A stretch of DNA of 64,000 nt, from contig CAVPFB010000009.1 of the NCBI GenBank assembly GCA_963703665.1, positions 24,993-88,992 of the forward strand, given 5' to 3'. The notes below the pieces were generated by a model. The model was not told the origin of the DNA. It saw only the letters and a list, made by a program, of their open reading frames with translations, and searched no databases. Shown in pieces: positions 51,490 to 63,880 of the stretch. The position numbers and the translations under genes are program-made. The DNA is from AP-15 sp963703665 (GTDB lineage Bacteria > Pseudomonadota > Alphaproteobacteria > ATCC43930 > CGMCC-115725). Every line of letters starts with the position of its first letter. The first letter of the stretch is position 1.

Positions 51490-52869
51490 TCAGTCGCCGG
51501 TTAGCAGCCGTTCGACCAGTTCGCGCACCGTCGGCACATAGCCGTTGGCGTAGAACGGGTCGGAGGCAAACCGATAGGCGTTGTGCCCGGCGAACATCAG
51601 CTGCTGCTCGACATCGTCCGAGTGGCGGATCGCCTGCAGGGTCTTCTGGATGCAGAAGCTGCGCGGGTCGGCCTTTTTGCCGGTCGAGCGGGCGTCGTTC
51701 TGCGCCCAGTTCGAGAACTGGCAGGCGCTGAGGCAGCCCATGCAGTTGATCTGGTCGGTGCGCAGCTCCATCGCCTTTTGCGGGGTGACAAAAATCAGCG
51801 TCGAGTTCGGGAGTGCGCAGGGCCTCGGTGAACCCCGCGGCGACCCATTTCTCGGCCGATTCCCGGTCGTGCGGGGTCAGATAGACGATGCGATTGCGGG
51901 CGCCGACGTGAAAGGCGGCGACATGCTCGCCGACCGGCTCGACCGAATAGGCGACCTGGCGCTCCGAGCGCTGCTGCAGCTCGTTCAAAAATCCGTTGCG
52001 CACCGCCGAGGAATAAAACCCGGTCGGGCTGAAGCGGTTCAGGTAGACGTCGCCCTCGCCCAGGGTCAGGAGCTTGCGCTTCCACACCTCCGAGATCGGG
52101 CTTTCCTGGGTCACCAGCGGCCGGGTCCCGAACTGGAAAGGCGACCGGGCCGAGCTCGGGGTTGTCGATCCAGTCGCTCCATTCGCGCAGATACCACAGC
52201 CCGCCCGCCATAAAGATCGGCGTCGCGGCGAGGCCGAAACTCGGCCATCATGCTGCGCAGCTCGCGCACCCGCGGATAGGGCGGCTCGGGCTGCAGCGGA
52301 TCCTCGCTGTTGGAGAGCCCGTTATGGCCGCCGGCGAGCCACGGATCTTCATAGACGACGCCGCCGAGCCAGTCGCAGAATTTGTGATAGGCGCGCTTCC
52401 ACAGCGCCCGAAACGCCCGCGCCGAGGACACGATCGGATAGTAGTGGACGCCGTAGCGGGCGCAGATCTCGGCGATCTTGTAGGGCATGCCGGCGCCGCA
52501 GGTGACGCCGTGGATCAGGCCTTTGGCGCCTTCGAGCACGCCATGCAGTACCCGCTCGGCGGCAGCCATCTCCCACAGCACGTTCATGTGGATGCGGCCC
52601 TCGCCGTTGCCGCGCTCGTGGGCGACGCGGGCCTGCTCGATGCCGCCGGCGATCGCATAGGCGACGAGCTCCTCATGCCGCTCGCGCCGGGTGCGCCCGT
52701 GATAGAGCTGCGGGATCAGTTCGCCCGCTTCGCCGTAGCTGTCGGCGTTGACCCCGGAGAACGTGCCGACGCCGCCGGTCGCCGCCCAGGCGCCCGAGCT
52801 TTCGCCGTTCGACACCGAGATGCCCTTGCCGCCTTCGACCAGCGGCAGCACCTCGCGGCCCGAGATCAC
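51490..52869 (-). CDS. Nitronate monooxygenase-like flavoprotein, frameshifted
   Basis: An FMN-binding TIM-barrel protein of the nitronate monooxygenase/2-nitropropane dioxygenase family, about 460 residues when repaired. Parts are 'GKGISVSNGESSGAWAATGG', 'GLIHGVTCGAGMPYKIAEIC', 'AFRALWKRAYHKFCDWLGGV', then in a second frame 'RKLLTLGEGDVYLNRFSPTG'. In a third frame comes the C-terminal cysteine cluster 'INCMGCLSACQFSNWAQ' with 'SFCIQKTLQAI', a feature of a longer subgroup. Breaks lie near 52240, 52130 and 51805. The GTG at 52869 is the earliest usable start. Substrate not known; the cysteine cluster could bind Fe-S. Confidence 0.78.
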
Positions 52870-52887
52870 CAGCGGGTTCGAGCGGTC

Positions 52888-53683
52888 TCACGACCGGGCT
52901 TCCCGTCGAGCTATCGCCGGGACACGCGCTGCCAGTGCGCGGCTTCGTGCCGCGACCGCCCGGCCGCCACCGGCAAGGATCATATGGGGAACATCCGAAA
53001 AGACCGAGGCGACCCCCCAGTCGAACAATTCGCGCGCCCGCGCCGGCGTCGTTGACCGTGTAGGCGAGCACAGAATATCCCGCTTGCGGATTTCGGCCAC
53101 GACCGCCGGCCGCAGGCAGCCGATGGTCGGCGTTGATCGTCGCGCAGCCCAGACGCGTCGGCACGCGAGCGCCAATCGCCGCGGGAGCGCCGCGACCAGC
53201 AAGCCCGCGGGCGATCGCCGGCGCACGGTCGCGCGCCGCCGTCAGGGCTTCGGGCACAAAACTCGAAATCAGCGGCGCCGGCAGCTGCGCCGGCCACAGC
53301 CGCGACAGCAGCATCGGCGGCGGCGGTCCCGGTTTCGACGGCGCCGCGACCGCGGGCGGCCTTCATCTCGACATTGGCGCCGAGCCCGAGTTCGGCCAGC
53401 ACCGCGATCGCCTCCGCGCAGGGTCGGCACCCGTTCTCCGGCAAAGGCCGGATCGAACCAGCCGCCGGCGTCGTGTCGCCGGATCGCCGACAAGCGGCAG
53501 CGCCCGAGCCCTGCCGCGGCCGCTCGGTGGTGCGCTCGAGCCGCTCGTCGTGCAACAGCACCAGTTCGCCGTCGCCGGTCAGGCGCACGTCGAACTCGAC
53601 CCAGCGACAACCGAGCGCGTCAGCCCGGCGCAACCCGGCAAGCGTGTTCTCGGGCGCGCACGCCGCCGCGCCGCGATGTCCGA

Positions 53684-53687
<4 letters not shown>
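52888..53687 (-). CDS. Glycerophosphodiester phosphodiesterase family protein, frameshifted
   Basis: Hydrolyses glycerophosphodiesters to glycerol 3-phosphate and an alcohol. The N-terminus 'VIGHRGAAACAPENTLAGLR' holds the catalytic H-R and E-N residues, followed by 'RWVEFDVRLTGDGELVLLHD' (metal-binding E/D and catalytic H). The C-terminal part lies in other frames ('VFSDVPHMILAGGGRAVAA'), with breaks near 53510 and further on. A GTG at 53687 is the likely start, overlapping the pnp tail. Repaired length is about 265 residues, normal for the family. Likely the last gene read from the rimP-pnp operon. Confidence 0.75.
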
Positions 53688-55976
<2,289 letters not shown>

Positions 55977-56162
55977 TCCCAATCATCCTTTTCGAAAAAG
56001 CATCGCGCGGCGAGCATGCCGGCGGCACCAACGCCACACCCCGGCCGGCGAAATGTCCGGCGGCCTGCCAATTCGACACCCTCGACGGTCCCGGGCAACC
56101 CACCCTTTCGGCAAATCCGGGGCGCCGCAGGGATCGAGCTGGCGCGGGGTCTCGGCCCAACA

Positions 56163-56431
56163 TCAGCGGCGCAGCCCGAGCCGGCCGATCAACGTCTCGT
56201 AGCGGGTCCGTTCGACCGCTTGAGGTAATCCAACAGCCGCCGGCGCTGGCCGACCATGACCAGCAAGCCGCGCCGCGAATGGAAGTCCTTCTTATGGCTT
56301 CCGAGGTGATCGGTCAGGTTGCGGATGCGCTCGCTCAAGATCGCCACCTGCACTTCGGGCGATCCGGTGTCGGCCGATTTGGTCGCATATTCGGAAATGA
56401 GCGTCTGCTTGCGCTCGGCGGTGATCGACAT
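56163..56431 (-). CDS. rpsO: 30S ribosomal protein S15, one-base frameshift
   Basis: S15 binds 16S rRNA helices and nucleates the 30S platform. The ATG at 56431 begins 'MSITAERKQTLISEYATKSA', with family motifs 'DTGSPEVQVAILSERIRNLT' and 'GLLVMVGQRRRLLDYLKRS'. One base is missing near 56210, after KRS. In the next frame the expected end 'ERTRYETLIGRLGLRR' follows with its stop at 56163, giving the normal 89 residues. As S15 is nearly always present and conserved, this is a clear example of a sequence error rather than decay. Confidence 0.93.
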
Positions 56432-56445
56432 CGGGTCGAGCCTCT

Positions 56446-57397
56446 TCAGGAATTGATTACGCGCAATGGTCGAAGACCACCGTCTTCGATCCTCGCCAGA
56501 GCGATCAGCGCATGATCGTGCCACGCGCTGACGACGGCGCCGCTCCCGAGGCGGTCGAGCTGCTCCCGCCGGTCGGGATCGGCCGGCCGCACGCGCTGGC
56601 CGCAGCGCAGCCGACCGGCTTCGGCTGCCGCCAAGCCCAGCGCCGGGATGCCGTCCAGCGCGGTCTCGATCGGAAGCAGACGCCCGCACGCCGCCAGAAT
56701 ATGCTGCCGGTCATCAATGGATTCCAGAGAAATCGCCTGCGACACGGTGAACGGCCCGACCGAGAGGCGGCGCAGCGCGGCGACATGGCCGAAGGTCCCG
56801 AGCGCGGCAGCGAGATCGCGCGCGAGCGCGCGGATATAGGTGCCCTTACCGACCACAGCCTCGAATTCGGCATGGTCGCGATCGGGCGTCGCGATCAGCC
56901 GCAGCTCGGCGATCTCGACCAGCCGTGGAGCGAGGGACGGCGGCGTTCGGCACGCGGGCCAGCGCGTAGGCCCGACGCCCGCCAATCTTGATCGCCGAAT
57001 AGACCGGGGGCCGCTGCGCGATGATGCCGATAAAGCGCGACAGCATCGCCTCGATCGCGGCCATGCCCGGCCGGGCCTCGCTCTCGCCGACGATCTCGCC
57101 CTCGCCGTCATCGGTGGCTCTGGCAATCCCCCAGCGGATGCAGAAGCGATAGCGCTTGCGCCCGTTCATCGCATAGGCGACGGTCTTGGTCGCTTCGCCG
57201 AGCGCCACCGGCAATACGCCGGTCGCCAGCGGATCGAGGGTGCCGGCATGACCGACCTTGGCGCCGGTGCGGCGACGGATATGCGCCACGACGCGGTGGG
57301 AAGTGAGACCCAGCGGTTTGTCGATGACGAGCCAGCCGTGCAGTCCGGGTTCAGCCGGCATCGTCGGCGTTCTCGCCCCCTGCGGTTTGCGGATCAA
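56446..57397 (-). CDS. truB: tRNA pseudouridine(55) synthase, frameshifted
   Basis: Makes pseudouridine 55 in the T-loop of tRNAs. The catalytic aspartate lies in 'VGHAGTLDPLATGVLPVALG', preceded by 'GWLVIDKPLGLTSHRVV' and followed by 'RPPVYSAIKIGGRRAYALAR'. After a break near 56945 the C-half reads 'VGKGTYIRALARDLAAALGT'. About 305 residues in total. The ATG at 57397 overlaps the rbfA stop (ATGA) and is preferred; an internal ATG at 57361 also fits the family start. It is positioned between rbfA and rpsO as usual in alphaproteobacteria. Confidence 0.92.
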
Positions 57398-57804
57398 GGT
57401 CGCGCTCGACCTCGGGCCGGCGCCAGCAACGTCGAGATCCGGTCCGCCTGGTCGAAGGTGTTGTCGAGCGCGAAGACGAGGTTCGGGGCATAACGCAGCG
57501 GCAGATCTCGGGCGAGATGCGCGCGCAGAAACGGCGTGCTGCGCTTCAGGCCGGCCATGACCGCATCGGCGTTGGCGCCGCCGAGCGGCATTACGTAGAC
57601 GGTGGCGTTGCGCAGGTCCGGGCTGATCCGCACTTCGCTCACGGTGATGCTGGCATCGCGCAGCGCCGGATCGCGACAGCCGTCGCCGCGCAGGATGTGC
57701 GCCAGCGCATGCCGCAACTCTTCACCGACGCGCCGCTGGCGCTGGCCGGCGCCCTGGTCCCGCTCGCCGCCGCGCGAGCGCCGCCGGCCTCTGCTGCCGG
57801 TCAT
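57394..57804 (-). CDS. rbfA: Ribosome-binding factor A
   Basis: KH-like protein needed for late 30S maturation and 16S rRNA 5' end processing. The 136-residue product contains 'QRQRRVGEELRHALAHIL', 'ITVSEVRISPDLRNATVYVM' and 'DLPLRYAPNLVFALDNTFDQ' in a continuous frame, with an arginine-rich N-terminal extension (MTGSRGRRRSRGGERDQGAG) that may be partly untranslated. The stop overlaps truB. Lies 37 bases downstream of infB. Confidence 0.9.
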   Translation of the reverse strand: MTGSRGRRRSRGGERDQGAGQRQRRVGEELRHALAHILRGDGCRDPALRDASITVSEVRISPDLRNATVYVMPLGGANADAVMAGLKRSTPFLRAHLARDLPLRYAPNLVFALDNTFDQADRISTLLAPARGRARP

Positions 57805-57841
57805 GATCTGCCGCGGTCCCGTGGTCCACCATCATGCAGCA

Positions 57842-60465
57842 TTACAAGGTGCGTGCGACTTCTTCGATCTCGAAGCATTCGATCACGTCGCCGGTCTGCA
57901 CATCCTGGTAGTTCTCGAAGGCCATGCCGCATTCGTAGCCTTCCCTGACCTCGCGCACCTCGTCCTTGAAGCGCTTCAGCGTTTTCAGGGTGCCTTCGTG
58001 GATCACGACGTTGTCGCGCAGCAGGCGCACCTTGGCGCCGCGGCGGACCGTGCCCTCGGTGACGAGACAACCCGCGACCTTGCCGACGTGGGTGATGTTG
58101 AACACCTCGCGGATCGAGGCGTTGCCGAGCAGGCGTTCGCGCAAGGTGGGCGCCAGCAGTCCCGACAAGGCGCCGCGCATGTCGTCGATCAGATTGTAGA
58201 TGATCGAATAATAGCGGATCTCGACGCCGTCGCGGCGCGCCAGATCGCGCGCCTGCGGATTGGCGCGGACGTTGAAGCCGATGATCACCGCATCCGACGC
58301 CTTGGCCAGGATCACGTCGCTTTCGGTGATCCCGCCGACCGCCGAGTGCAGCACCCGGATCGACACCTCGCTGGTCGAGATCTTGTCGAGCGAGCCGATG
58401 ATCGCCTCGAGCGAGCCCTGAACATCCGATTTGACGACGACCGGCAGCTCCTTCGCGGTGCCGGCGGCGATCTGCGAGAACATCTGCTCGAGCGTGCCGC
58501 GGCCGCCGAGCGCGGCGCTCGCATCGCGCCGCCGGCGCTGCCGGAAATCGGCGATGTCGCGAGCGCGACCCTCGTTTTCGGCGACGACAAAATCGTCGCC
58601 AGCGAGCGGCACGCCGTTGAGCCCCAGCACCTCGATCGGCGTCGACGGGCCGGCCTCGGTCTGGTTTTGCCCGTGATCGTCGACCAGCGCGCGCACCCGG
58701 CCCCATTCGCTGCCGGCGACAAAGATGTCGCCGACGCGCAAGGTGCCGCGCTGAATCAGCACGGTGGCGACCGGACCGCGGCCGCGCTCGAGCTTCGCTT
58801 CGAGCACGACGCCTTCGGCCGGCCGGTTCGGGTTGGCCTTCAGATCGAGCAGTTCGGCCTGCAGCAGGATCGCTTCTTCGAGCCGGTCGAGATTGGTTTT
58901 CTTCAGCGCCGAGACTTCGACGTCGAGCATCTCGCCGCCGAGCTGCTCGACGACGATGTCGTGCTGCAGCAGCTCTTGGCGCACCCGCTCGGGCCGCGCA
59001 TCCTCTTTGTCGATCTTGTTGATGGCGACGATGATCGGCGCGTGCGCCGCCTTGGCGTGGCGGATCGCCTCGACCGTCTGCTCCATGATGCCGTCATCGG
59101 CGGCGACCACCAGGACGACGATGTCGGTGACGTTGGCGCCGCGCGCGCGCATCGCGGTAAACGCCTGATGGCCGGGCGTGTCGATAAAGGTGATCTGCTG
59201 GCCGCTCCTCAGGTTGACCCGGTAGGCGCCGATGTGCTGGGTGATGCCGCCGGCCTCGCCGGCTGCGACATCGGTCTCGCGCAGCGCATCGAGCAGCGAG
59301 GTCTTGCCGTGGTCGACATGGCCCATGACGGTGACCACCGGCGCGCGCGATCGCAGCGTTTCTTCGGGGTCCTCCTCGCCGCGCAGGCCGACTTCGACAT
59401 CCGCCTCCGAAACCCGCCGCAGGCGGTGGCCGAACTCGGTGACCAGGAGCTCGGCAGTGTCGGCGTCGATGACCTGGTTGATCGTCGCCATCACCCCCAT
59501 GCGCATCAGCGCCTTGATCACGTCGACGCCGCGCTCGGCCATGCGGTTCGACAATTCCTGAACGGTGATGGTCTCGGGGACGACGACCTCGCGCACCACC
59601 TTGACCGGCTCCTGCTCGCCCCCATGCAGCCGCTGGCGCTCGCGCTCCCGCGCCCGCCGGACCGAGGCGAGGCTGCGCATCCGCTCGCCTTCGTCGCCGG
59701 ACAGCGCGCGGGTGACGGTGATCTTTCCGGTTCGCCGGCGCATCTCATGGCGCGGCGGCGGCGCCGGCCGGCGGATTTCGGGCCGGGCGCCACGGCGAGG
59801 AGCGCCCGCCGGCCCTTCTTCCTCTTCGGCCGGGATGGCGACCTTGCCGGCCGCCGCCAGCGCGGCGACCTTGGCCGCGGCCGCCTTTCCCGCCCGCTCG
59901 GCGACCTCGCGCCGCGATTCCTCCTCCTTGCGGCGCTGCGCCTCGTCCTCGGAGCGCTTGCGCGACTTCATCGGCGGCGCGGCGGCGCGCCTCCTCCTCT
60001 TCAACCCTGGCGCGGGCCTCGTTTTCGGCGCGGCGGCGCGCTTCCTCGGCGGCGCGCTGCTCCTCCTGGCGACGGCGATCGGCCTCGACCAGCGCGGCGC
60101 GGCGGCGCGCTTCCTCATCGGCCTTGTGCGCGTCCTGCACCGCGCGCACCCGGCCGGCGCGTTCCTCGGCGGTCAGCGCCCGCGGGATCACCACCGGACG
60201 CCGCGCCGGCTCGCGCCGGATGCGGACGCGCTGTCGGCGCCGCCTCGCGCGCCACCGTCAGCGCCGGCTCGGGCCGGCCGAGATCGGGGACGCCGGCGCC
60301 GATCATGCGCTTTTTGCGCACCTCGACGGTCACGGTCTTGGAGCGACCGTGCGAAAAACTCTGGCGGACCTGCCCGGTTTCCACGCCCTTGCGCAGCTCG
60401 AGCCTGGCGCCGGTGCGGGCCAGGGTCAGGGGCCGTTTCTGCTCTTGCTCAGTCGCGTCGCTCAT
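57842..60465 (-). CDS. infB: Translation initiation factor IF-2, frameshifted in the N-terminal region
   Basis: Initiation GTPase that places fMet-tRNA on the ribosome. The C-terminal two-thirds is fully open: IF2 N-domain 'ITVQELSNRMAERGVDVIKA', G1 'GHVDHGKTSLLDALRET', G3 'FIDTPGHQAF', G4 'AINKIDKEDARP', then domains II-IV to 'VIECFEIEEVARTL'. The Arg/Glu/Ala-rich N-terminal linker lies in two other frames: it starts 'MSDATEQEQKRPLTLARTGA' at the ATG 60465 and continues 'IPRALTAEERAGRVRAVQDA'. Breaks are near 60235 and 60000, both in low-complexity GC-rich repeats. About 870 residues, normal for alphaproteobacteria. Confidence 0.94.
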
Positions 60466-60480
60466 CTCGCTCCAATACGG

Positions 60481-61137
60481 TCATTCTGCTGTACCGGCAT
60501 TCTGCCGCGCCGGCTCGCCCGGATCGGGCTTCGGCGCTGGTTCCACGACGGCTCCGGTGCGAAAGCCAGCCATCTTCTCGGCATCGGCAACGAGCCGGTC
60601 GCTCAGCGCGCCGGCCCCGAGCGATGCGTGCACCGCCTCTTCGCGGCCAAAGGCCGCACCCAACTCCGCCGCGGTCAGCACGCAGACGAGGGGAGCATTG
60701 CGTGCGAGCGCGCGGATTTTGCGGCGACCGCCCTCTGCCCCGTCGATCGCGGCGACCAGCACCGCGGTCTTCCCGCCCCGCGCCGCCACGGCCACCCGTT
60801 CGAACCCGGCGACCGCCAAGCCGGCCCGCCGGGCGAGCCCGATCGCGTCGATGCAGCGCCGCGCCAGCAGGGCTTCGAGGCGATCGGCGAGGTCACCCGG
60901 AACCGTCACCGGCCGGCGCGCAGCGCGCGAAAACCATCGTCTGGCCCCGGCCTGCTCCACTATATCCCGACGCGGCGTCAACCACAAACCCCGTCCCGGC
61001 AGGCGCGCCCCGACATCGGCTACGAGCTCTCCGCTCGGGCCGATGACAAAGCGCAGCAGCGACGAGCGGTCGCGGATCTCGCCGGTCGCGATGCACCGCC
61101 GCTGGGCAGGTTCGAGACCCGGTTCGGCCAGTGGCAC
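60481..61137 (-). CDS. YlxR-type RNA-binding protein
   Basis: Small nucleic-acid-binding protein encoded between nusA and infB in most bacteria. The YlxR domain shows 'RRCIATGEIRDRSSLLRFVI' and 'ARLPGRGLWLTPRRDIVEQA'. The following region (residues ~90-170, AIGLARRAGLAVAGFE...) is an L7Ae-like domain, an arrangement typical of alphaproteobacteria. No good start codon exists: the GTG at 61137 is used because it lies just before the domain, while a TTG at 61224 would overlap nusA. An indel near the start is possible. The tail is Pro/Glu-rich. Ends 15 bases before infB. Confidence 0.85.
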   Translation of the reverse strand: MPLAEPGLEPAQRRCIATGEIRDRSSLLRFVIGPSGELVADVGARLPGRGLWLTPRRDIVEQAGARRWFSRAARRPVTVPGDLADRLEALLARRCIDAIGLARRAGLAVAGFERVAVAARGGKTAVLVAAIDGAEGGRRKIRALARNAPLVCVLTAAELGAAFGREEAVHASLGAGALSDRLVADAEKMAGFRTGAVVEPAPKPDPGEPARQNAGTAE

Positions 61138-61175
61138 CGGCGCCGCGGGCGTTCTGCTGCTGACGGCCGTCGCGC

Positions 61176-62730
61176 TTACTCCCGCTCTGCCGGCGCAGCC
61201 GAGACGGCCGTGTCCTCGAACCAATGGGCGCGGGCGCGCATGATCAGCGCGTTGGCGGCCTCGAGTTCGAGGCCGACGCCGCTCTTGTCGGAGGCGGCGA
61301 GCAGCTCTAGCAGCTCGTCGCCGGCGAGGTCGGCGAAATCGTCGAGGGTTACAATCCCCTTTTCGCCGAGCGCCACCAGCATGCCCGGGGTCACCCCATC
61401 GAGCGCGGCCAGATCGTCGCCGACCCCGAGCTCGACCCGGCGTTCCTCATATTCGCGATCGCGCCGGTCGAGCGCGCCGCGGGCGCGGTCCTGCAGCTCG
61501 GCGGCGATCTCGGCATCGAACCCTTCGATGCCGGCGAGGTCCTCGGGCGCCACATAGGCGACCTCTTCGAGAGAGGCGAAGCCTTCGGTCACCAGCAGCT
61601 GAGCGATCACCTCGTCGATATCGAGCGCATCGATGAACAGGCGGCTGCGGCTGCGGAATTCTTCGGTCCGCCGCTCCGACTCCTCGGCCTCGGTCAGGAT
61701 GTCGATGTCCCACCCGGTCAGCTGCGAGCCGAGGCGGACATTCTGCCCGCGCCGCCCGATCGCCAGGCTCAGCTGATCGTCGGGCACGACGACCTCGACC
61801 CGGCGCTGCTCCTCGTCCATCACCACCTTGGCGACCTCGGCCGGGGCAAGCGCGTTGACGACAAAGGTGGCGGGGTCCGACGACCACGGGATGATATCGA
61901 TCTTCTCGCCCTGCAGCTCGCCGACCACAGCCTGCACCCGGCTGCCGCGCATGCCGACGCAGGCGCCGACCGGGTCGATGCCGCTGTCGCGCGAGATCAC
62001 CGCGATCTTGGCGCGGCTGCCGGGGTCGCGCGCCACCGCCTTGATCTCGATAATGCCGTCGTAAATCTCCGGCACCTCCTGGGCGAACAGCTTGGCCATG
62101 AATTGCGGGTGGGTGCGAGACAGGAAAATCTGCGGGCCGCGCGGCTCCTGGCGCACGTCGTAGATGTAGGCGCGCACCCGCTCGCCCTGGCGAAAGCTCT
62201 CACGCGGCAACAGTTCGTCGCGGCGCGCCATCGCTTCGGCCCGGCCGAGATCGACCACGACATTGCCGAACTCGACCCGCTTGACGAGCCCGTTGACGAT
62301 CTCGCCGACCCGGTCCTTGAATTCGAGGAACTGGCGCAGGCGCTCGGCGTCGCGCACCTTCTGCACGATCACCTGCTTCGCTGTCTGCGCCGCGATCCGG
62401 CCGAAATCGATGGGTGGCAGCGGGTCGGTGATGAAATCGCCGATTTCGGCTTCCGGGTTCAGGCGCTGCGCCTCAGCGAGCGCGATCTGAAGTCGCCTCG
62501 TTCTCGATCGGCTCGGCGACCTCGCGGAAGCGTAAGAGCCGGATCTCGCCGTTGCGGCGGTCGATCTCGGCGCGGATGTCGTATTCCTGCCCGTATTTGG
62601 AGCGGCCCGCCTTCTGGATCGCCTGCTCCATCGCCTCCAGAACCTCGTCGCGATCAATCCCCTTGTCACGGGCGACGGTGTCGGCGACCTGCAGCAGTTC
62701 GGGGCGGGCGTAAGTGACAGTGCTTTCCAT
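61176..62730 (-). CDS. nusA: Transcription termination/antitermination factor NusA, one frameshift
   Basis: RNA polymerase-binding elongation factor. The N-terminal domain starts 'MESTVTYARPELLQVADTVA'. After one break near 62490 (a lost C or G restores 'NEARLQIALAEAQ') the frame is open through the S1 domain ('VGEIVNGLVKRVEFGNVVVD'), two KH domains ('GACVGMRGSRVQAVVGELQG' and 'LAIGRRGQNVRLGSQLTGWD') and two C-terminal acidic repeats ('TEGFASLEEVAYVAPEDLAG', 'TLDDFADLAGDELLELL'). About 517 residues. Starts 48 bases after rimP and is followed by ylxR. Confidence 0.95.
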
Positions 62731-62778
62731 GGCTTTCCGGAGTGCTCTCGAGGATTGTGCGCGAGCGTCGCGCGGATT

Positions 62779-63321
62779 TCAGCTCGCGCGCGGCCGCGAG
62801 GCGGCGATCAGGTCGTCGGTGATGACCAGCCTCGCCCGTGACACCGCGGCGAGCGGCAGTCGGGTCTCGCCCGCCGCATCGGCCAAGCGAACCTCGCCGC
62901 CGGCGGTGCCCAGCAGGCGGCCGCGAAAGCGTTTGCGCCCGCCGATCGGCTGTGCCAGCTCGATCTTCGCCTCGAAGCCGCTGAAGCGGTCGTAATCCTC
63001 GGGTCGGACCAGCGGGCGATCGATGCCGGGCGAGCTGATTTCGAGCGTGTAGGCGCCGGCGATCGGATCGGCGACATCGAGAAGCGCCGAGACCGAGTGG
63101 CTGACCACCGCACAATCGTCGACCGTCATCGGCGCATCGTCGATCCGTTCGACCATGATCTGCAACGTCGCGCGGCGACCGCTGGTGACCGCGACCCGGA
63201 CCAGGCGATAGCCCATCGCCGCCAGCGACGGCTCGATCATCTGCGCGATGCCGTTGGTATCGACCAAAAACCCGACCTCTGCTGCCAAACTGCCGGTGCG
63301 TCCATATGACAAGTGGGCCAT
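62779..63321 (-). CDS. rimP: Ribosome maturation factor RimP
   Basis: Required for 30S subunit maturation; cytoplasmic, 180 residues. Family features are 'IEPSLAAMGYRLVRVAV', 'LQIMVERIDDAPMTVDDCAV', 'YTLEISSPGIDRPLVRPEDY' and the C-terminal SH3-like domain with 'KRFRGRLLG'. First gene of the rimP-nusA-infB operon, with a promoter-like sequence about 55 bases upstream (63374-63401). The first ~25 residues before 'IAQMIEP' may include a few extra codons, but the ATG at 63321 is the only good start. Intact. Confidence 0.93.
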   Translation of the reverse strand: MAHLSYGRTGSLAAEVGFLVDTNGIAQMIEPSLAAMGYRLVRVAVTSGRRATLQIMVERIDDAPMTVDDCAVVSHSVSALLDVADPIAGAYTLEISSPGIDRPLVRPEDYDRFSGFEAKIELAQPIGGRKRFRGRLLGTAGGEVRLADAAGETRLPLAAVSRARLVITDDLIAASRPRAS

Positions 63322-63373
63322 CGGCCCACTCGGCGAGACCGTCCGCGCCGCGGACCTATGCGGTTGTCCCGCA

Positions 63374-63401
63374 AATATAATGGAAATCCGCAGCCTCGCA
63401 A
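63374..63401 (-). promoter_or_regulatory. Candidate promoter of the rimP operon
   Basis: On the minus strand TTGCGA (63396-63401), a 16-base spacer and TATATT (63374-63379), ending 52 bases before the rimP ATG. It lies in the only AT-rich patch between rimP and the autotransporter remnant. Confidence 0.5.
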
Positions 63402-63429
63402 GACGTCTCCAGCGACCAACGGCAACGTT

Positions 63430-63457
63430 ATCAGAACGGCCACATCAGAACGGCCAC
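63430..63457. repeat. 14-bp perfect tandem duplication
   Basis: ATCAGAACGGCCAC occurs twice in a row (63430-63443, 63444-63457). The second copy contains the stop codon of the autotransporter remnant on the minus strand, so it reads as a duplication of that gene's last codons. Confidence 0.75.
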
Positions 63458-63880
63458 GCGATCTTTCCTTCGACCGCCTTATCGGACACGCCGCCGCCGA
63501 GCTGGCCGCCGCAGGCGATGCCCAGACGCGCCCGTGGCAAGACGACGAGGTCGATCCCCGCCCCGACCGGCGCGGCATCGCGGGCCGATGGCACGCCGGC
63601 GACGGAGAACCTCGGTGCCCTCGAAGGCGAGCGACGCCGTGCCGGTGGCCGCGATCTTGCCGGCCTGTCCAGCCGGATCGGCCACGATCACAAATGTCGA
63701 ACCAGCGCGAAGGCGACATTGCCGTTGACATTGAGCTTACCGATCGAGCCGCCCGGCGTCACCGTGCCGCCGCTCGCCGCCAAGAGCCCGCCTACGGTCC
63801 CGTTCCCGGTCAGAAAACCGCCGGAATTGACCAGCACCGGCGAGACCAGGGAACCGGCTACGTCCAGAACGCTCCGACAC
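63445..63880 (-). pseudogene. Chimeric remnant of an autotransporter (passenger repeat joined to barrel end)
   Basis: Three frame pieces on the minus strand. 'GGFLTGNGTVGGLLAASGGT' with 'VTPGGSIGKLNVNGNVAFAL' is a typical autotransporter passenger beta-helix repeat, continuing 'FVIVADPAGQAGKIAATGTA'. Then 'FEGTEV', 'VAGVPSARDAAPVGAGIDLV' and 'LGIACGGQLGGGVSDKAVEG', ending KIAWPF, are the last strands of the outer-membrane barrel with its terminal phenylalanine. Most of the ~280-residue barrel is missing between them, and breaks lie near 63700 and 63615. It is a deletion remnant. 63881-64000 holds no other recognisable gene. Confidence 0.65.

Noticed and set aside
57602..61243. A 1213-codon plus-strand open frame antisense to infB and ylxR
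   Set aside because: Its product is Arg/Ala/Pro-rich with no domain, and it is the antisense of well-conserved infB sequence. Long antisense frames are expected at this GC content.
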